DNA of 45,024 nucleotides from Cyanobium sp. PLM2.Bin73 (GTDB lineage Bacteria; Cyanobacteriota; Cyanobacteriia; PCC-6307; Cyanobiaceae), in the NCBI GenBank assembly GCA_007694915.1, contig REEV01000055.1, positions 1-45,024 on the forward strand. Reading direction: 5' to 3'. Positions within the stretch are counted from its first letter, which is position 1. Each line of letters starts with the position of its first letter. The notes beneath the pieces are model-generated. The model did not search any database, was not told the DNA's origin, and saw nothing but the letters and a program-made list of their open reading frames with translations. Of this stretch, positions 16,846 through 26,268 are shown piece after piece. A program made the translations under genes and the position numbers.

Positions 16846-19223
16846 GATGCCTGGGCCGATGCGTCGGCCAGCGGGTTATGGCCCGCCGCTTCCCTCGGCG
16901 GGCCGACAGCCTTCAATCCCAGGATGGTGAGCGCGAAGGCGATGGCAACCGCCAGGATCCAGGCCAGGGATTGGCGGGGATGGCTGGGAAAAGTCCCTCC
17001 CTGATACACCAGGATCGACGCGGCGTAGGCCAGACCGGTGGTCCAGAGGCCCACAAAGGCTGTCCAGCCCCAATTCGTTTCCCGATACACGGCACCCATG
17101 GCCGCGACGCAGGGGAAGTAGAGCAGCACGAAGATCAGGTAGGCAAAGGCGCCGATGCGGCCGTTGAACCGGCTGGCCATGGCACCGAAGGTGCCCACAC
17201 CCACCTCCTGCTCTTCAGCGGCTGTGTCGATGGTGCTGACATCACCCACGCTCAGCCCCAGGGGGTCCAGCAGCATGCCGGGGACCTCCGACAGGTTGGC
17301 CGGGATGGTGGCGAACGCCTCGGAGAGCCCGCCCCAGAAGCTGAAGGTGTCCCCTTCGTCGCTCACCAGGCCCCTGGCCGCGTCATCCTCCGCCCCCAGA
17401 GTTGAATAGAGGGCATCGAGGGAGCCCACCACCGCTTCCTTGGCGAAGACCCCGGTGAAGATGCCAACGGTGGCGGGCCAGTTGTCCTGGCGAACGCCCA
17501 GCGGGCTGAACACCGGTGTGATGGTGCGGCTGAGGCTGCTGAGAACGGATTTGTCGCTGTTCTCATTGGAGAAGCTGCCGTCGACACCAATCGAGGCCAG
17601 GATGCTGAGGATCATCACCATGATCACGATCACCTTTCCTGCCCTGATGATGAAGCTCTTGAGCCGCTCCCAGCCTCGGATCAACACACCCTTGATGGTG
17701 GGCATGTGATAGGGAGGAAGCTCCATAACAAAGGGAGAGGTTTCGCCGCGGAGAATGGTACGTTTGAGAATCAGGCCTGTGAGCACGGCCATGCCGATGC
17801 CGATCAGATACAGGGCAAACACAACATTCTGGCCTGATGCCGGAAAGAAAGCGGCGGCGAACAGCGCATACACCGGCAGCCTTGCCCCACATGACATGAA
17901 GGGATTCATCATGATGGTGAGCAGTCGATCCCGCCTGTTCTCCAGGGTGCGTGTGGCCATGATGGCTGGAACGTTGCAGCCAAAGCCAATCAGCATCGGC
18001 ACAAACGACTTTCCAGGCAGCCCGATGAAACGCATGAAGCGATCCATCACGAAAGCCGCTCGCGCCATGTAGCCGGAGTCCTCGAGAACGGCCAGAAACA
18101 GAAAGAGTATGCCGATGATGGGGATGAAGGTGGCCACTGTCTGGATGCCGGCGCCGATTCCTCCGGCCAGAATCAGGATGAGCCATTCGGGTGTGTTGAT
18201 GGAAGCCAGTAGGGCGCCAAACCCATCAACGGCGATCGTTCCCGCTGCAATGTCGAAGAAATCGATGAATGCCCCGCCGACGTTGATCGTGACAAGGAAC
18301 AGGCCGTACATGACCATCAGGAAGATGGGGATGCCCAGCCAGCGGTTCAGCACCACCTGATCGATGCGATCAGACACGCTCCGGCTCACCGCCCGCGTCT
18401 GCCTGGCGACGCCGGACACCAGCTGCCGGATCCAGCCATAGCGGCTGTCCGCAAACACCACATCCAGGTCCTCCTTCAGCACCTGGCGGATCAGCCGGCG
18501 ATGCTCCACAACTCGCCGGTTCAGATCTCCTCGTCCGCGCAGCAGGGTCTCGGAGTGGTTGCTGCCTTCCAGCAGCTTGAGGGCCAGCCAGCGTGCATCC
18601 GGCACCAGGGACCCCACGCTCTCGGCATTGGCAAGGGTCCCCAGTTCGGGCATGAGCTCGGCGATGGCGTCCTCCACCACGGCGGGGTAGGCCACATAGG
18701 GATGGGGGCGCGCGGGAGAGAGCAGCTCCCGATGCAGCACATGCAGCAGGGTGTCCACACCGATGCCCCGGGAGGCCACCAGGGGGGTGACGGGGCAGCC
18801 CAGGCGTTCGGAGAGGGCCACGGTGTCAGTCTCCAGCCCGGCATCCTCAGCCGCATCCACCATGTTGAGGGCCACCACCATGGGCAAACGCATCTCCATG
18901 ATCTGGGCGGTGAGGTAGAGGTTGCGCTCCAGATTCGAGGCATCAACGATGTTGATGATCAGGTCAACATGTCCAGATGTGAGATAGTCGCGCGCGACTT
19001 TCTCATCCAGGCCTCCCTGGGCATCGGCAAGATCCAGGGAGTAGATGCCTGGCAAGTCCACCAGCCGCACGGGCATGTCATCGATGCGGAACAGGCCTTC
19101 TTTGCGCTCAACGGTGACTCCCGGCCAGTTGCCCACCCGTTGGTTGGTTCCGGTGAGCTCATTGAACAGCGTTGTTTTACCGCAATTCGGATTGCCGCAG
19201 AGGGCGATCACCTTTTCAGCCAT
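16842..19223 (-). CDS. feoB: Ferrous iron transporter FeoB (copy 1, full length)
   Basis: A 793-aa protein. The N-terminal G domain has G1 GNPNCGKTT (residues 10-18), G3 DLPGIYSL, and G4 NMVD. A helical regulatory domain (about 170-270) and a polytopic membrane part with two gate motifs follow (IGFGCNVPAIMATR and MSCGARLPVYALF, each with the conserved Cys). It overlaps feoA by 8 bases and feoC by 4. The DNA is visibly less GC-rich than flanking genes and uses A/T-ending codons more often, which could reflect separate ancestry of this feo operon. The second FeoB (31520) is much shorter. Confidence 0.96.
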   Translation of the reverse strand: MAEKVIALCGNPNCGKTTLFNELTGTNQRVGNWPGVTVERKEGLFRIDDMPVRLVDLPGIYSLDLADAQGGLDEKVARDYLTSGHVDLIINIVDASNLERNLYLTAQIMEMRLPMVVALNMVDAAEDAGLETDTVALSERLGCPVTPLVASRGIGVDTLLHVLHRELLSPARPHPYVAYPAVVEDAIAELMPELGTLANAESVGSLVPDARWLALKLLEGSNHSETLLRGRGDLNRRVVEHRRLIRQVLKEDLDVVFADSRYGWIRQLVSGVARQTRAVSRSVSDRIDQVVLNRWLGIPIFLMVMYGLFLVTINVGGAFIDFFDIAAGTIAVDGFGALLASINTPEWLILILAGGIGAGIQTVATFIPIIGILFLFLAVLEDSGYMARAAFVMDRFMRFIGLPGKSFVPMLIGFGCNVPAIMATRTLENRRDRLLTIMMNPFMSCGARLPVYALFAAAFFPASGQNVVFALYLIGIGMAVLTGLILKRTILRGETSPFVMELPPYHMPTIKGVLIRGWERLKSFIIRAGKVIVIMVMILSILASIGVDGSFSNENSDKSVLSSLSRTITPVFSPLGVRQDNWPATVGIFTGVFAKEAVVGSLDALYSTLGAEDDAARGLVSDEGDTFSFWGGLSEAFATIPANLSEVPGMLLDPLGLSVGDVSTIDTAAEEQEVGVGTFGAMASRFNGRIGAFAYLIFVLLYFPCVAAMGAVYRETNWGWTAFVGLWTTGLAYAASILVYQGGTFPSHPRQSLAWILAVAIAFALTILGLKAVGPPREAAGHNPLADASAQAS

Positions 19224-19872
19224 GGTGGGTTACCGCAATCATCAACATGTCTGCCTCCTGTTTTCGCAACATCAGTGAAAAGCCGCGCACCCGCAGCTCC
19301 ACCGGATCGCCCATGGGGGCATGGCGGGTGACCTCGAATTGTGTACCCGGTGTGAGGCCCATGGCCAGAAGCTTCTGGCGGTAACTCCTGGACCCATCCC
19401 GAAACCCTTCCACGCGTCCGCGGCTGCCAACGGGAAGGTGCTGCAGCCGCTCCGGGGTGGGATCGGTCAGGGAAGGTGCTGGATCCGGTGATCGGTCTGA
19501 AGGCAAAACCATGGCTTGAGGTGGTAACTCAGTGCGGCGACGGGCTGTCACAGGGCTGGTCTCGATTCCCGAGCTGCGAACTTCGATGGCCCGGCTCATG
19601 GCCCCGTCGAGCCCCAGCCTTGTGTTGGCGATTGAAATCAGAATGGAGTCGTCGTCGCCGCGCATCACCACCCGCAGTTCACTCCCCCGGTGGATCCCCA
19701 TGCTCACCAGCTTGTCCCGCAGGTCGCGGCTGGCTCGCACACTGACAACCCACACCAGTTCTTCGATGCGGGCTTCCGGGAGTGGGAAGCAGGTCTCTCG
19801 CAGGTCAGCGTTGGCGGCGGGCTTCCAGCCGAGACGCCAGCGCCGCCGTGGCTGGCCGCCGTTGGCAGGCAT
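19216..19872 (-). CDS. feoA: Two-domain FeoA protein
   Basis: A protein of about 218 aa with two FeoA (SH3-like) domains in tandem. The first (about residues 25-95) contains VSMGIHRGSELRVVMRG; the second (about 135-215) contains HLPVGSRGRVEGF, LLAMGLTPGTQFEVTRHAP and LRVRGFSLMLRKQEADMLMI. A proline-rich linker joins them. Most FeoA proteins have only one domain of about 75 aa. The start is uncertain: ATG at 19872 or 19929, or GTG at 20019; the shortest is given because nothing upstream looks like protein-family sequence. It overlaps feoB by 8 bases. Confidence 0.82.
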   Translation of the reverse strand: MPANGGQPRRRWRLGWKPAANADLRETCFPLPEARIEELVWVVSVRASRDLRDKLVSMGIHRGSELRVVMRGDDDSILISIANTRLGLDGAMSRAIEVRSSGIETSPVTARRRTELPPQAMVLPSDRSPDPAPSLTDPTPERLQHLPVGSRGRVEGFRDGSRSYRQKLLAMGLTPGTQFEVTRHAPMGDPVELRVRGFSLMLRKQEADMLMIAVTHHG

Positions 19873-20176
19873 GGCTGAGGAGGGCGACCCCCAGGCCGGG
19901 TGGTCACCGGGTCGGTTGCGGCCGTGCATCAACACGCAGCGGGGGGTGGCATGGGAATCACGGGAGGGTGAAGTCGCCGGCGGGACAGGAAGGCTTCTCA
20001 GTGCTAAGGGCTTCTCCACGCAGCCGCCGTCAAGGAGCTACCCAGGCACGTAGCGAATGGCACCCGTGGAGGTGCGTGCCAGGTGTCCTGTGGCAACGCC
20101 GCCCGCCGACGCACCTCCGGGCCAGCGGCCCTCAGCGTCCAGGTCGTGTCCTGTGCCGGCTGAAAGGCCGCTAGAA

Positions 20177-20191
20177 CAGGAACGATTCCCA
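20177..20191. promoter_or_regulatory. Weak Zur-box-like repeat before COG0523 gene 2
   Basis: CAGGAAC-G-ATTCCCA fits the 7-1-7 pattern with four mismatches to the consensus, and ends 13 bases before the ATG of the second COG0523 gene. Position and gene type support it, but alone it would not be convincing. Confidence 0.5.
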
Positions 20192-20204
20192 CTCCAGACC
20201 CGGC

Positions 20205-21188
20205 ATGGCCTTCTCCTCCGCCGTTCCCGCCGGCGAACGCCTGCCGGTGACCGTGCTCACCGGCTACCTCGGCGCCGGCAAAACCACCCTGCTCAATCGG
20301 ATCCTCACCCATGAGCACGGCCTGAAGGTGGCGGTGATCGTGAATGAATTCGGTGAGGTGGGCATCGACAATCAGCTGGTGATTGATGCCGACGAAGAGA
20401 TCTTCGAGATGAACAACGGCTGCATCTGTTGCACCGTGCGCGGCGATCTGATCCGCATCATCGGCAATCTCATGAAGCGCCGTGATCGCTTCGACCACCT
20501 GGTGATCGAAACCACTGGCCTGGCCGATCCCGCCCCCGTGATCCAGACCTTTTTCGTGGATGAGGATCTGCGCGATGAGCTGCGGCTGGATGCCGTGGTG
20601 ACGCTGGTTGACCTCAAACACGTGGAGCAGCACTGGGATACGGAAGAGGTACAGGAGCAGCTGGCCTTTGCCGATGTGCTGGTGCTCAACAAGAGTGATC
20701 TGGTCGACGAATCAGCACTCCTGGCGATCGAGCGTCGCGTGCGCGCCATCAACCCCGTGGCTCGCATGCTTACCAGTGAGAACGCTGATGTGCCGATGCA
20801 GCACCTGTTGGGTGTTGAAGCCTTTGAGCTGGAGCGGGCCCTGAGCCTCGATCCGGGCTTTCTGGTGGACGAGCACGCCCATGAGCACGACGATGCAGTG
20901 GGTTCACTGGCCCTGGTGGAGGAGCGCCCCATGGATCTCGACAAGCTGGGCAGCTGGATCTCGGATCTGGTGAGCAGCCGCGGTCCGGATCTGTTCCGGA
21001 TGAAGGGCATCATCCAGCTGGCCGGCAAGAACGAGCGCTATGTGTTGCAGTCGGTGCACATGCTGATCGACGGCGATTTCGATCGCCCCTGGAAGCTGGG
21101 TGAGCGGCGGCGCACTGAATTTGTGATCATCGGCCGCGATCTCGATGCCGATGGCCTGCGCGCGGGCTTCCACGCCTGCGTGGCCTGA
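20205..21188 (+). CDS. COG0523 (CobW-like) GTPase, copy 2
   Basis: A 327-aa G3E GTPase: Walker [10 protein letters not shown] (20-28), GCICC with C73-x-C75-C76, [10 protein letters not shown] and NKSD. The metal loop is short (EHAHEHDD near 224-231) compared with the His-rich copy at 6955. The CobW C-terminal domain covers about 245-325. It is followed after 7 bases by a WD40 gene, so the two are co-transcribed. Likely role: metal chaperone, zinc by context; which client it serves is unknown. Confidence 0.92.
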   Translation: MAFSSAVPAGERLPVTVLTGYLGAGKTTLLNRILTHEHGLKVAVIVNEFGEVGIDNQLVIDADEEIFEMNNGCICCTVRGDLIRIIGNLMKRRDRFDHLVIETTGLADPAPVIQTFFVDEDLRDELRLDAVVTLVDLKHVEQHWDTEEVQEQLAFADVLVLNKSDLVDESALLAIERRVRAINPVARMLTSENADVPMQHLLGVEAFELERALSLDPGFLVDEHAHEHDDAVGSLALVEERPMDLDKLGSWISDLVSSRGPDLFRMKGIIQLAGKNERYVLQSVHMLIDGDFDRPWKLGERRRTEFVIIGRDLDADGLRAGFHACVA

Positions 21189-21195
21189 ACAGTCG

Positions 21196-22299
21196 ATGGC
21201 ACAGGCAGCTCCCCTGGTGCGTGAGCTGCTCTGCGGTGATCTGCAGCAGCCGATCACGGCCCTGGCCTGGTCAGCGGATGGTGAGTTCCTGGCGATCGCC
21301 AGCGCCGGTGGTGAACTGCTGCTGCTCGACTTCCGCGCCGGCTGCGAAGAGCTGCTGCGCGGCGACCACGACAACAGCCTCGATGTGATCGGATTCAGTG
21401 CCGACGGCCAGTTTCTGATGGCCGCTGGTCAGGGCGGTGAGGTGCTGCTGTGGGAACTGGGGGGCACGGGGGTGCGGCCGCTGGCCATGGATCCCATGCC
21501 CCTGGGCTGCGGATGGATCGATGCGGCGGCCTGGCAGCCAGGTGGCCAGCTCCTGTCGGTGGCGGCCGGGCGCGAGGTGAGGCTCTGGGATGGGGGCAGC
21601 CGCCAATGGCGTGAGCAACCGTTGACTATGCCTGGCACTATCCAAGCCCTGACCTGGAGCGCCGATGGGGTGCAGCTGGCGGCCAGTTGCCACGGCGAGC
21701 TTGTGCTGTGGCAGCCCTGCCTGGATACCCCACTGGATCCGCCGCTGCGCCATGCAATTGGGTCTGCCGGTCTGGCGCTGGCATTTTCACGGCTAGGGCA
21801 TCATCTGGCTTGTGGCCTGCTGGATCGCTCCTTGCTGCTGTGGCCACAGGAGTGCCAAGGCCAGCCTTGGCAGTTCAGCGGCTTTCCCGCCAAGGTGCGC
21901 CAGCTGGCGTGGAGTGATCAGCCTGGGCGGTTGGCGCCGCTGCTGGCCAGCGCCTCGGCAGAGGCTGTGATCCTGTGGACGCAGGTGCAGCAGGGCTCTA
22001 AGGCCTGGCAACCAGAACCGTTGCTCTGGCATGAGAAGCGCGTCAATGCATTGGCCTTTGCGCCCGGGAGCACCTTGTTGGCCAGTGCCTCCAGCGATGC
22101 CACCGTGGCGCTCTGGGATGGGCGCGGTCGGCTGATGCAGCCGATCGAAGGGCAGGGAGCTGGGTTCAATTCACTGGCCTGGCGCCGGGACGGCCGGCAC
22201 CTGGCGGCGGGTGATGCCCAGGGGCGCTGGTGGCTCTGGCCGGTGTCGGTGCCGGTGCGTGAGCGTCAGCGCAGTTCTGCCGGGAGCGGTTTTGGCTGA
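21196..22299 (+). CDS. WD40-repeat protein 1 (eight repeats)
   Basis: A 367-aa protein made almost entirely of eight WD40-type repeats, each ending in LW/LLW-like strands (for example [41 protein letters not shown]). No signal peptide is present, so it is cytoplasmic. It starts 7 bases after the COG0523 gene and is homologous along its length to the WD40 protein at 25147. No enzymatic domain is visible. A scaffold or client-recognition role with the GTPase is an inference. Its 3' end overlaps the extended yidD frame on the other strand. Confidence 0.85.
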   Translation: MAQAAPLVRELLCGDLQQPITALAWSADGEFLAIASAGGELLLLDFRAGCEELLRGDHDNSLDVIGFSADGQFLMAAGQGGEVLLWELGGTGVRPLAMDPMPLGCGWIDAAAWQPGGQLLSVAAGREVRLWDGGSRQWREQPLTMPGTIQALTWSADGVQLAASCHGELVLWQPCLDTPLDPPLRHAIGSAGLALAFSRLGHHLACGLLDRSLLLWPQECQGQPWQFSGFPAKVRQLAWSDQPGRLAPLLASASAEAVILWTQVQQGSKAWQPEPLLWHEKRVNALAFAPGSTLLASASSDATVALWDGRGRLMQPIEGQGAGFNSLAWRRDGRHLAAGDAQGRWWLWPVSVPVRERQRSSAGSGFG

Positions 22300-22527
22300 T
22301 GGCAAGAGGCGGTACTGGGTCGTACCCCCGGGATGCAGCGGATGGCAGCGGCCCAGCCGGCGGAGGGCCAGCCAGCAGCCACACCAGGGTCCATGGCTCT
22401 GAATGGCTTCAATGGCGTATTGGGACCAGCTGGGGGTGAAGCGGCAGTTGGGCCCCGGCAGTGGGCTGATCAGGATCTGATAGCTGCGGATCAGGAGCAA
22501 CAGGAAACGCGTCGAGACGACAACCAT
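22171..22527 (-). CDS. yidD: YidD-like membrane insertion factor, C-terminus frameshifted
   Basis: The N-terminal 70 codons match YidD: amphipathic helix [20 protein letters not shown], then [20 protein letters not shown] and [12 protein letters not shown]. The family's usual continuation GYDPVP is found in the next frame, immediately after a run of five G (minus strand) near 22330; a sixth G would restore it. The open frame therefore runs on with unrelated residues to 22171, overlapping the WD40 gene. In addition the normally conserved Cys of the PTCSQYA motif is Trp here. The ATG at 22527 is the best start. YidD assists YidC-dependent insertion. Confidence 0.6.
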   Translation of the reverse strand: MVVVSTRFLLLLIRSYQILISPLPGPNCRFTPSWSQYAIEAIQSHGPWCGCWLALRRLGRCHPLHPGGTTQYRLLPSAKTAPGRTALTLTHRHRHRPEPPAPLGITRRQVPAVPAPGQ

Positions 22528-22534
22528 GGCGATC

Positions 22535-23874
22535 TCAAGGGTTCGCAGGGGTTGGAGAGGTGCTGCAACGGCTGGCCTTGCCATCGGCCACCGGCACCCC
22601 GGCCTCGATCAATTGTCGCCGCAATTGATCCGCCAGCTGGAACTCGCTGGCTTGGCGAGCCCGTTGGCGGCGCAGGTGCAACTCGGCGATCGTTTCCTTC
22701 GACAGCCTTACCTCCGATGGAGTTGCCTGCCGGTGTGCTTGATGCAGCGCGGCCAGCGCCTGGTGGGGCTCCTGCTGCAGCAAGCCGAGCAGCTGGCCTG
22801 AGGCCAGCAGGCTTGCACTGAGGGCCTCCAGCACGATCGAATCGGGGCCGCTCTCGTCAGCGCTGATGCGGTGTGTGTCGCCAGGATCAGCACTGGTGAG
22901 GGCCCGGTAAAAAGTCGTGAGCGTGCGCTTCGCCTGCTCGAGCCGCTCCTGATTCCAGTCCAGTGGTTGGCGGTAATGGCTCGCCAGCAGGGCCAGACGG
23001 ATAGCTTCGCCGGGAGTCTGCTGGAGCAGATCCCTTACCAGCACGACGTTGCCGAGGGATTTCGACATCTTCTGTACCGCCACGGTGACGAAGCTGTTGT
23101 GCATCCAGGTGTGGCAGTAGGGCAAACCGGTGGCGGCACAGCCCTGGGCGATCTCATTCTCGTGATGGGGAAAGATCAGATCCTGGCCACCCCCATGGAT
23201 GTCGATCGGGAAGCCCAGGTGCCGCCTGATCATGGCCGTGCATTCCACATGCCAACCAGGTCGGCCACGACCCCAAGGACTCTCCCAGCCCGGCAGCTCG
23301 GGGCTTGAAGGTTTCCAGAGCACGAAATCCATGGGATTGCGTTTGAACGGTGCCACTTCCACACGGGCGCCGGCGCGCATCGCCTCCGGCGAGCGGCCGG
23401 AGAGCAGGCCGTAGCTGGCGAAGCTGGTCACCTCGAAAAGGACGTGGCCAGCCGCCTCATAGGCATGGCCCCTTCGCAGAAGCTGGTTGATGAGATCCTG
23501 AATGTCCCCGATGTGCTCGGTAACGCGGGGCTCCCGATCCGGTGGCATCACCTGGAGGGAGCGCATATGAGCCTGATACGCGGCAATCGTGCGCTCAGTA
23601 ATCGTGCGAATGGGCACCCCCGAAGAGGCAGCCGCCGCATTGATCTTGTCATCCACATCGGTGAAATTGCGCACATAGAGCACCTGCCGGAAGGCGTGGC
23701 GCAGCAAGCGCACCAACACATCAAATACAACGGCCGGCCTGGCATTGCCGATATGGGGCAAGTCATAGACGGTGGGGCCGCACACATAAAGCGTCACCCG
23801 GTCAGGCTGCTCCAGTCGCAGGGGAACGTGCGCCGGCTCAGGCTGTCGTGCAGTTGGATCGTGAGGGCAGTCAT
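22535..23874 (-). CDS. cysS: Cysteinyl-tRNA synthetase, apparent 1-bp frameshift near 5' end
   Basis: A class I synthetase that charges tRNA-Cys. Motifs: [16 protein letters not shown] (HIGH box), [18 protein letters not shown] and KMSKSLGN. The four zinc ligands of the family (Cys of YVCG, Cys of WHVEC, His and Glu of HHENE) are intact. Translation must begin at the ATG at 23874 (TGATG overlap with the upstream gene), giving [18 protein letters not shown], but the frame shifts at a run of four C (minus strand, 23821-23824); one more C joins it to [15 protein letters not shown] and gives 446 aa. The C-terminus lacks the common EDxxxGTxW end. Whether it is the only cysS copy cannot be told here. 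Confidence 0.85.
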
Positions 23875-24605
23875 CAGTTTTTTCTTGTCTCCGGCAGCAA
23901 GGAGGAGTGATGGTGTGAAATTTTCCACTCACCATCCTCCAACACATAGATGAAGCTGTAGCGGGCCTGGGCACTGCTGCCATTGGCAAAACGAAAGGTG
24001 TAGAGCCCCGCGTCCTGAAGCATGTTGCAGCCAATCAGGATTTCCCGCTGGCTGATTTCACCATGGGGCTGCTTTTCAAGAAAGTGGCTGAAGTAATCGA
24101 CGATAGTGTCGTGGTCGGTTCGGGGCTCATTCGAGAGCGTGGGAAGTAACACGGCATCGCGGCTGTAGAGGCGAGCTACTCGCTCCGGATCCTGGCTCTG
24201 CAACGCCTTGTTCCAGCGCTCAAACAAGGACTGAACATCGCTCTGGCTGATCAGGGCGCAGCCGCTCGGCCCGTCGCCCGCCAGCGATGGCTGGCGGGAT
24301 TCGAGCAATTCAATCTCCAGCCAGATCAGCCCGTTGCGGGGAAGGAAGGGATGGCCCACCAGGAAGGGCGGTCGCTCGCGAGGCCCCACGCGCCAGCGTC
24401 TCAGCGTGCCCGGCTTCATGGAGGCCAGCTCCGCTTCCAGCCAGGGCGAAAGGACGCCCTGGCCCAGGGCCAGAGAGAGGAGTTGACGTTCTGTGCGGCG
24501 TCTACCGCTGAGATCTGTGGCATGGAGCGCCACGGTCAGGACTGGCGCAGACCCTGCAGGGGCGATGGGGTCCTGCCCCTGCCTTGAGGGAGTTGTGCGC
24601 TGCAT
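23874..24605 (-). CDS. FKBP-like plus NTF2/SnoaL-like fusion protein
   Basis: A 243-aa protein. Residues about 45-103 resemble a degenerate FKBP domain (SPWLEAELASMKPGTLRRWRV, then NGLIWLEIELLE). Residues about 118-240 have the NTF2-like fold of the CaMKII-association/SgcJ-EcaC group (LFERWNKALQSQDPERVARLY, then YSFIYVLEDGEWKISHHHSSLLP, core only: EWKISHHHSS). No signal peptide. It is coupled to cysS by TGATG and sits behind a Zur box shared with the divergent WD40-2 operon. The function is unknown; whether the FKBP-like part isomerises prolines is doubtful, since the aromatic pocket is not evident. Confidence 0.75.
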   Translation of the reverse strand: MQRTTPSRQGQDPIAPAGSAPVLTVALHATDLSGRRRTERQLLSLALGQGVLSPWLEAELASMKPGTLRRWRVGPRERPPFLVGHPFLPRNGLIWLEIELLESRQPSLAGDGPSGCALISQSDVQSLFERWNKALQSQDPERVARLYSRDAVLLPTLSNEPRTDHDTIVDYFSHFLEKQPHGEISQREILIGCNMLQDAGLYTFRFANGSSAQARYSFIYVLEDGEWKISHHHSSLLPETRKN

Positions 24606-24638
24606 CGCCGGATGGACCAGAGTCTGTGCCGTACTCTA

Positions 24639-24653
24639 TGAGAATGATTCTCG
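24639..24653. promoter_or_regulatory. Zur box between FKBP-NTF2/cysS and WD40-2 operons
   Basis: TGAGAAT-G-ATTCTCG is a 7-1-7 repeat with one mismatch, in the 66-base gap between divergent starts at 24605 and 24672. It is suited to control both operons. Confidence 0.88.
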
Positions 24654-24671
24654 TTCGCCAATGTGGAGCCC

Positions 24672-25154
24672 ATGTCGCGGCCCTCGGCGCAAAGGCTGGG
24701 CCATCTGCTGATGGCCTCTGACCCGTGGGACTTTTCTGAGCAGGACCCCTCGGAGCAGAAGCCTTCAGCCCAGGAGCAGGCCCGCTTCGAGCAGATGCAC
24801 GATGGATTGCTACGCCGCCAGGGCAGCCTGAGGGGTCAGCAAGAGCAGCTCTGGGCCTGCATCCAGGCGATGCAGAGCCTAACGGCGTCCGTTGTTCAGC
24901 AGTTGACCAGCGATCCACCCTCTCTGGAGCGGCGGATCATCGGACGGCGGCAGGTTCTCAGCGATCTGAGGGCTGTGCAGGCCCGGTTGCTATCGGTGGA
25001 AGTTCTGCTGGAGCGCACCGGTGAGGTGGAGTGGCCGCAGCTGGTCGAGCGCTTGGCCCAGGAGCTCGTCGGCGAGATGGCGCCGGATCCGCAGTGCGAG
25101 CAGCGGATGCGGCTCAATCAGCTGCTGGAGCGCAGCAGCAGCCGTGATGATTGA
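24672..25154 (+). CDS. Helical protein of unknown function upstream of WD40-2
   Basis: A 160-aa cytoplasmic protein I do not recognise. It is rich in Gln, Glu, Arg and Leu, with predicted long helices (about 36-75 and 85-120, for example QVLSDLRAVQARLLSVEVLL) and only two Cys. The ATG at 24672 is preferred to the GTG at 24663; both lie right after the Zur box (24639-24653). It overlaps the WD40-2 start by 8 bases, so the two are translationally coupled and their products probably meet. It may be the partner bound by the propeller. Confidence 0.7.
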   Translation: MSRPSAQRLGHLLMASDPWDFSEQDPSEQKPSAQEQARFEQMHDGLLRRQGSLRGQQEQLWACIQAMQSLTASVVQQLTSDPPSLERRIIGRRQVLSDLRAVQARLLSVEVLLERTGEVEWPQLVERLAQELVGEMAPDPQCEQRMRLNQLLERSSSRDD

Positions 25155-26244
25155 GCTCTCACGGCCGGCACTACCGACGGACCAGGGGCCGGTGACACAA
25201 CAACTGCGCGGCAGGGTTCAGGGCTTTGTCACGGGGTTGGCCTGGGCTCCCCATGCTCCCCAATTGGCTATCGCCAGCGCTGCTGGGGATTTCAGCCTTG
25301 TTGATTTCGCCGCCGGCGTGGACTGGCCCCTGCAGGAAGCCAACGACTCCGGCAGTCAGGGCTTCGACGCCTTGGGATTCTCCAGCTGTGGCCGCTGGCT
25401 GGCCGCGGGCGGCGAGGGTGGTGCGCTTTCGCTTTGGCGCCTGGACGGTGACGCGCCGGTGCTTCTGTTCGTACCGGCAATCGGGGGCTGGATTGATAAG
25501 TTGGCCTGGCAACCGGATGGCCCCCTGTTGGCCGTGGCACGGGGTGCCGAGATCTGGATCTGGCACGGCGAGGACCAGGTCTGGTTGCCGCCGCTGTGCA
25601 GCCCAGGCGCTGCGGTGATGGCCCTCAGCTGGAGCCCAGCGGGCGATCAACTGGCGGCGGGCACAGGGCAGGGTGTGTGGATCTGGAGCTTGCCGCTGGG
25701 CTCACCGCAAGCCGCAGGGCCCCTGCAGCTGGAGACGGGTTCGGCCGTGCTGCAGCTGGTGTGGGGGGTGGATCCCCCTTGGCTGGTGGCTGGTTTGATG
25801 GATCGGCGCTTGGTGCTGTGGCGGGATCTGCAGCAACCCATGCTTGGCGTCGGTGACTTGCCCGGCAAGATCCACGCCCTCGCGTTGTCGCGTTTACCCA
25901 ATGGCCAGCAGGCCTTGCTGGTGGCAGCCGCGGAGGCCGCAGTGGTGTGGTCGGGGCAGGGGGATGACCCTGAGGCCTGGAACGCCGTGCTGCTGCCCTT
26001 TCATCTGGATCGGATCTCAGCGCTGGCCTGTGGCCCTGCCCAGGCCCCGATCGTCACAGCCTCGCGTGATGGCACCGCGGCCCTGTCGAGCGAAACAGGA
26101 TCCCTGCTGCAGGTGCTCGAGCTCGATGGCCAGGCGCTCAGCAGCGTGGCCTGGCGATCCGACCGCAAGGCCCTGGCGGCTGGCGGTGAGGAGGGTGGCT
26201 GGGTGATGTGGCCCCTCGATCCGGACGAGGGGACTAGGCCATGA
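25147..26244 (+). CDS. WD40-repeat protein 2 (eight repeats)
   Basis: A 365-aa protein of eight WD40-like repeats, paralogous over its whole length to the one at 21196 (shared order of blades; compare [20 protein letters not shown] with FSSCGRWLAAGGEGGALSLW, and [13 protein letters not shown] with LVAGLMDRRLVLW). Here the seventh repeat is degenerate. No signal peptide. It overlaps the helical gene by 8 bases behind a strong Zur box. Zinc-responsive expression of two such propellers suggests a scaffold in metal allocation, but no experimental role is known to me. Confidence 0.85.
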   Translation: MIELSRPALPTDQGPVTQQLRGRVQGFVTGLAWAPHAPQLAIASAAGDFSLVDFAAGVDWPLQEANDSGSQGFDALGFSSCGRWLAAGGEGGALSLWRLDGDAPVLLFVPAIGGWIDKLAWQPDGPLLAVARGAEIWIWHGEDQVWLPPLCSPGAAVMALSWSPAGDQLAAGTGQGVWIWSLPLGSPQAAGPLQLETGSAVLQLVWGVDPPWLVAGLMDRRLVLWRDLQQPMLGVGDLPGKIHALALSRLPNGQQALLVAAAEAAVVWSGQGDDPEAWNAVLLPFHLDRISALACGPAQAPIVTASRDGTAALSSETGSLLQVLELDGQALSSVAWRSDRKALAAGGEEGGWVMWPLDPDEGTRP

Positions 26245-26268
26245 GCGCAATACCCCCGAAGGCTGGCG

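Noticed and set aside
22535-23874. CysRS as a zinc-independent substitute enzyme under Zur control
   Set aside because: All four usual zinc ligands (Cys, Cys, His, Glu) are present, so it is not a zinc-free form.
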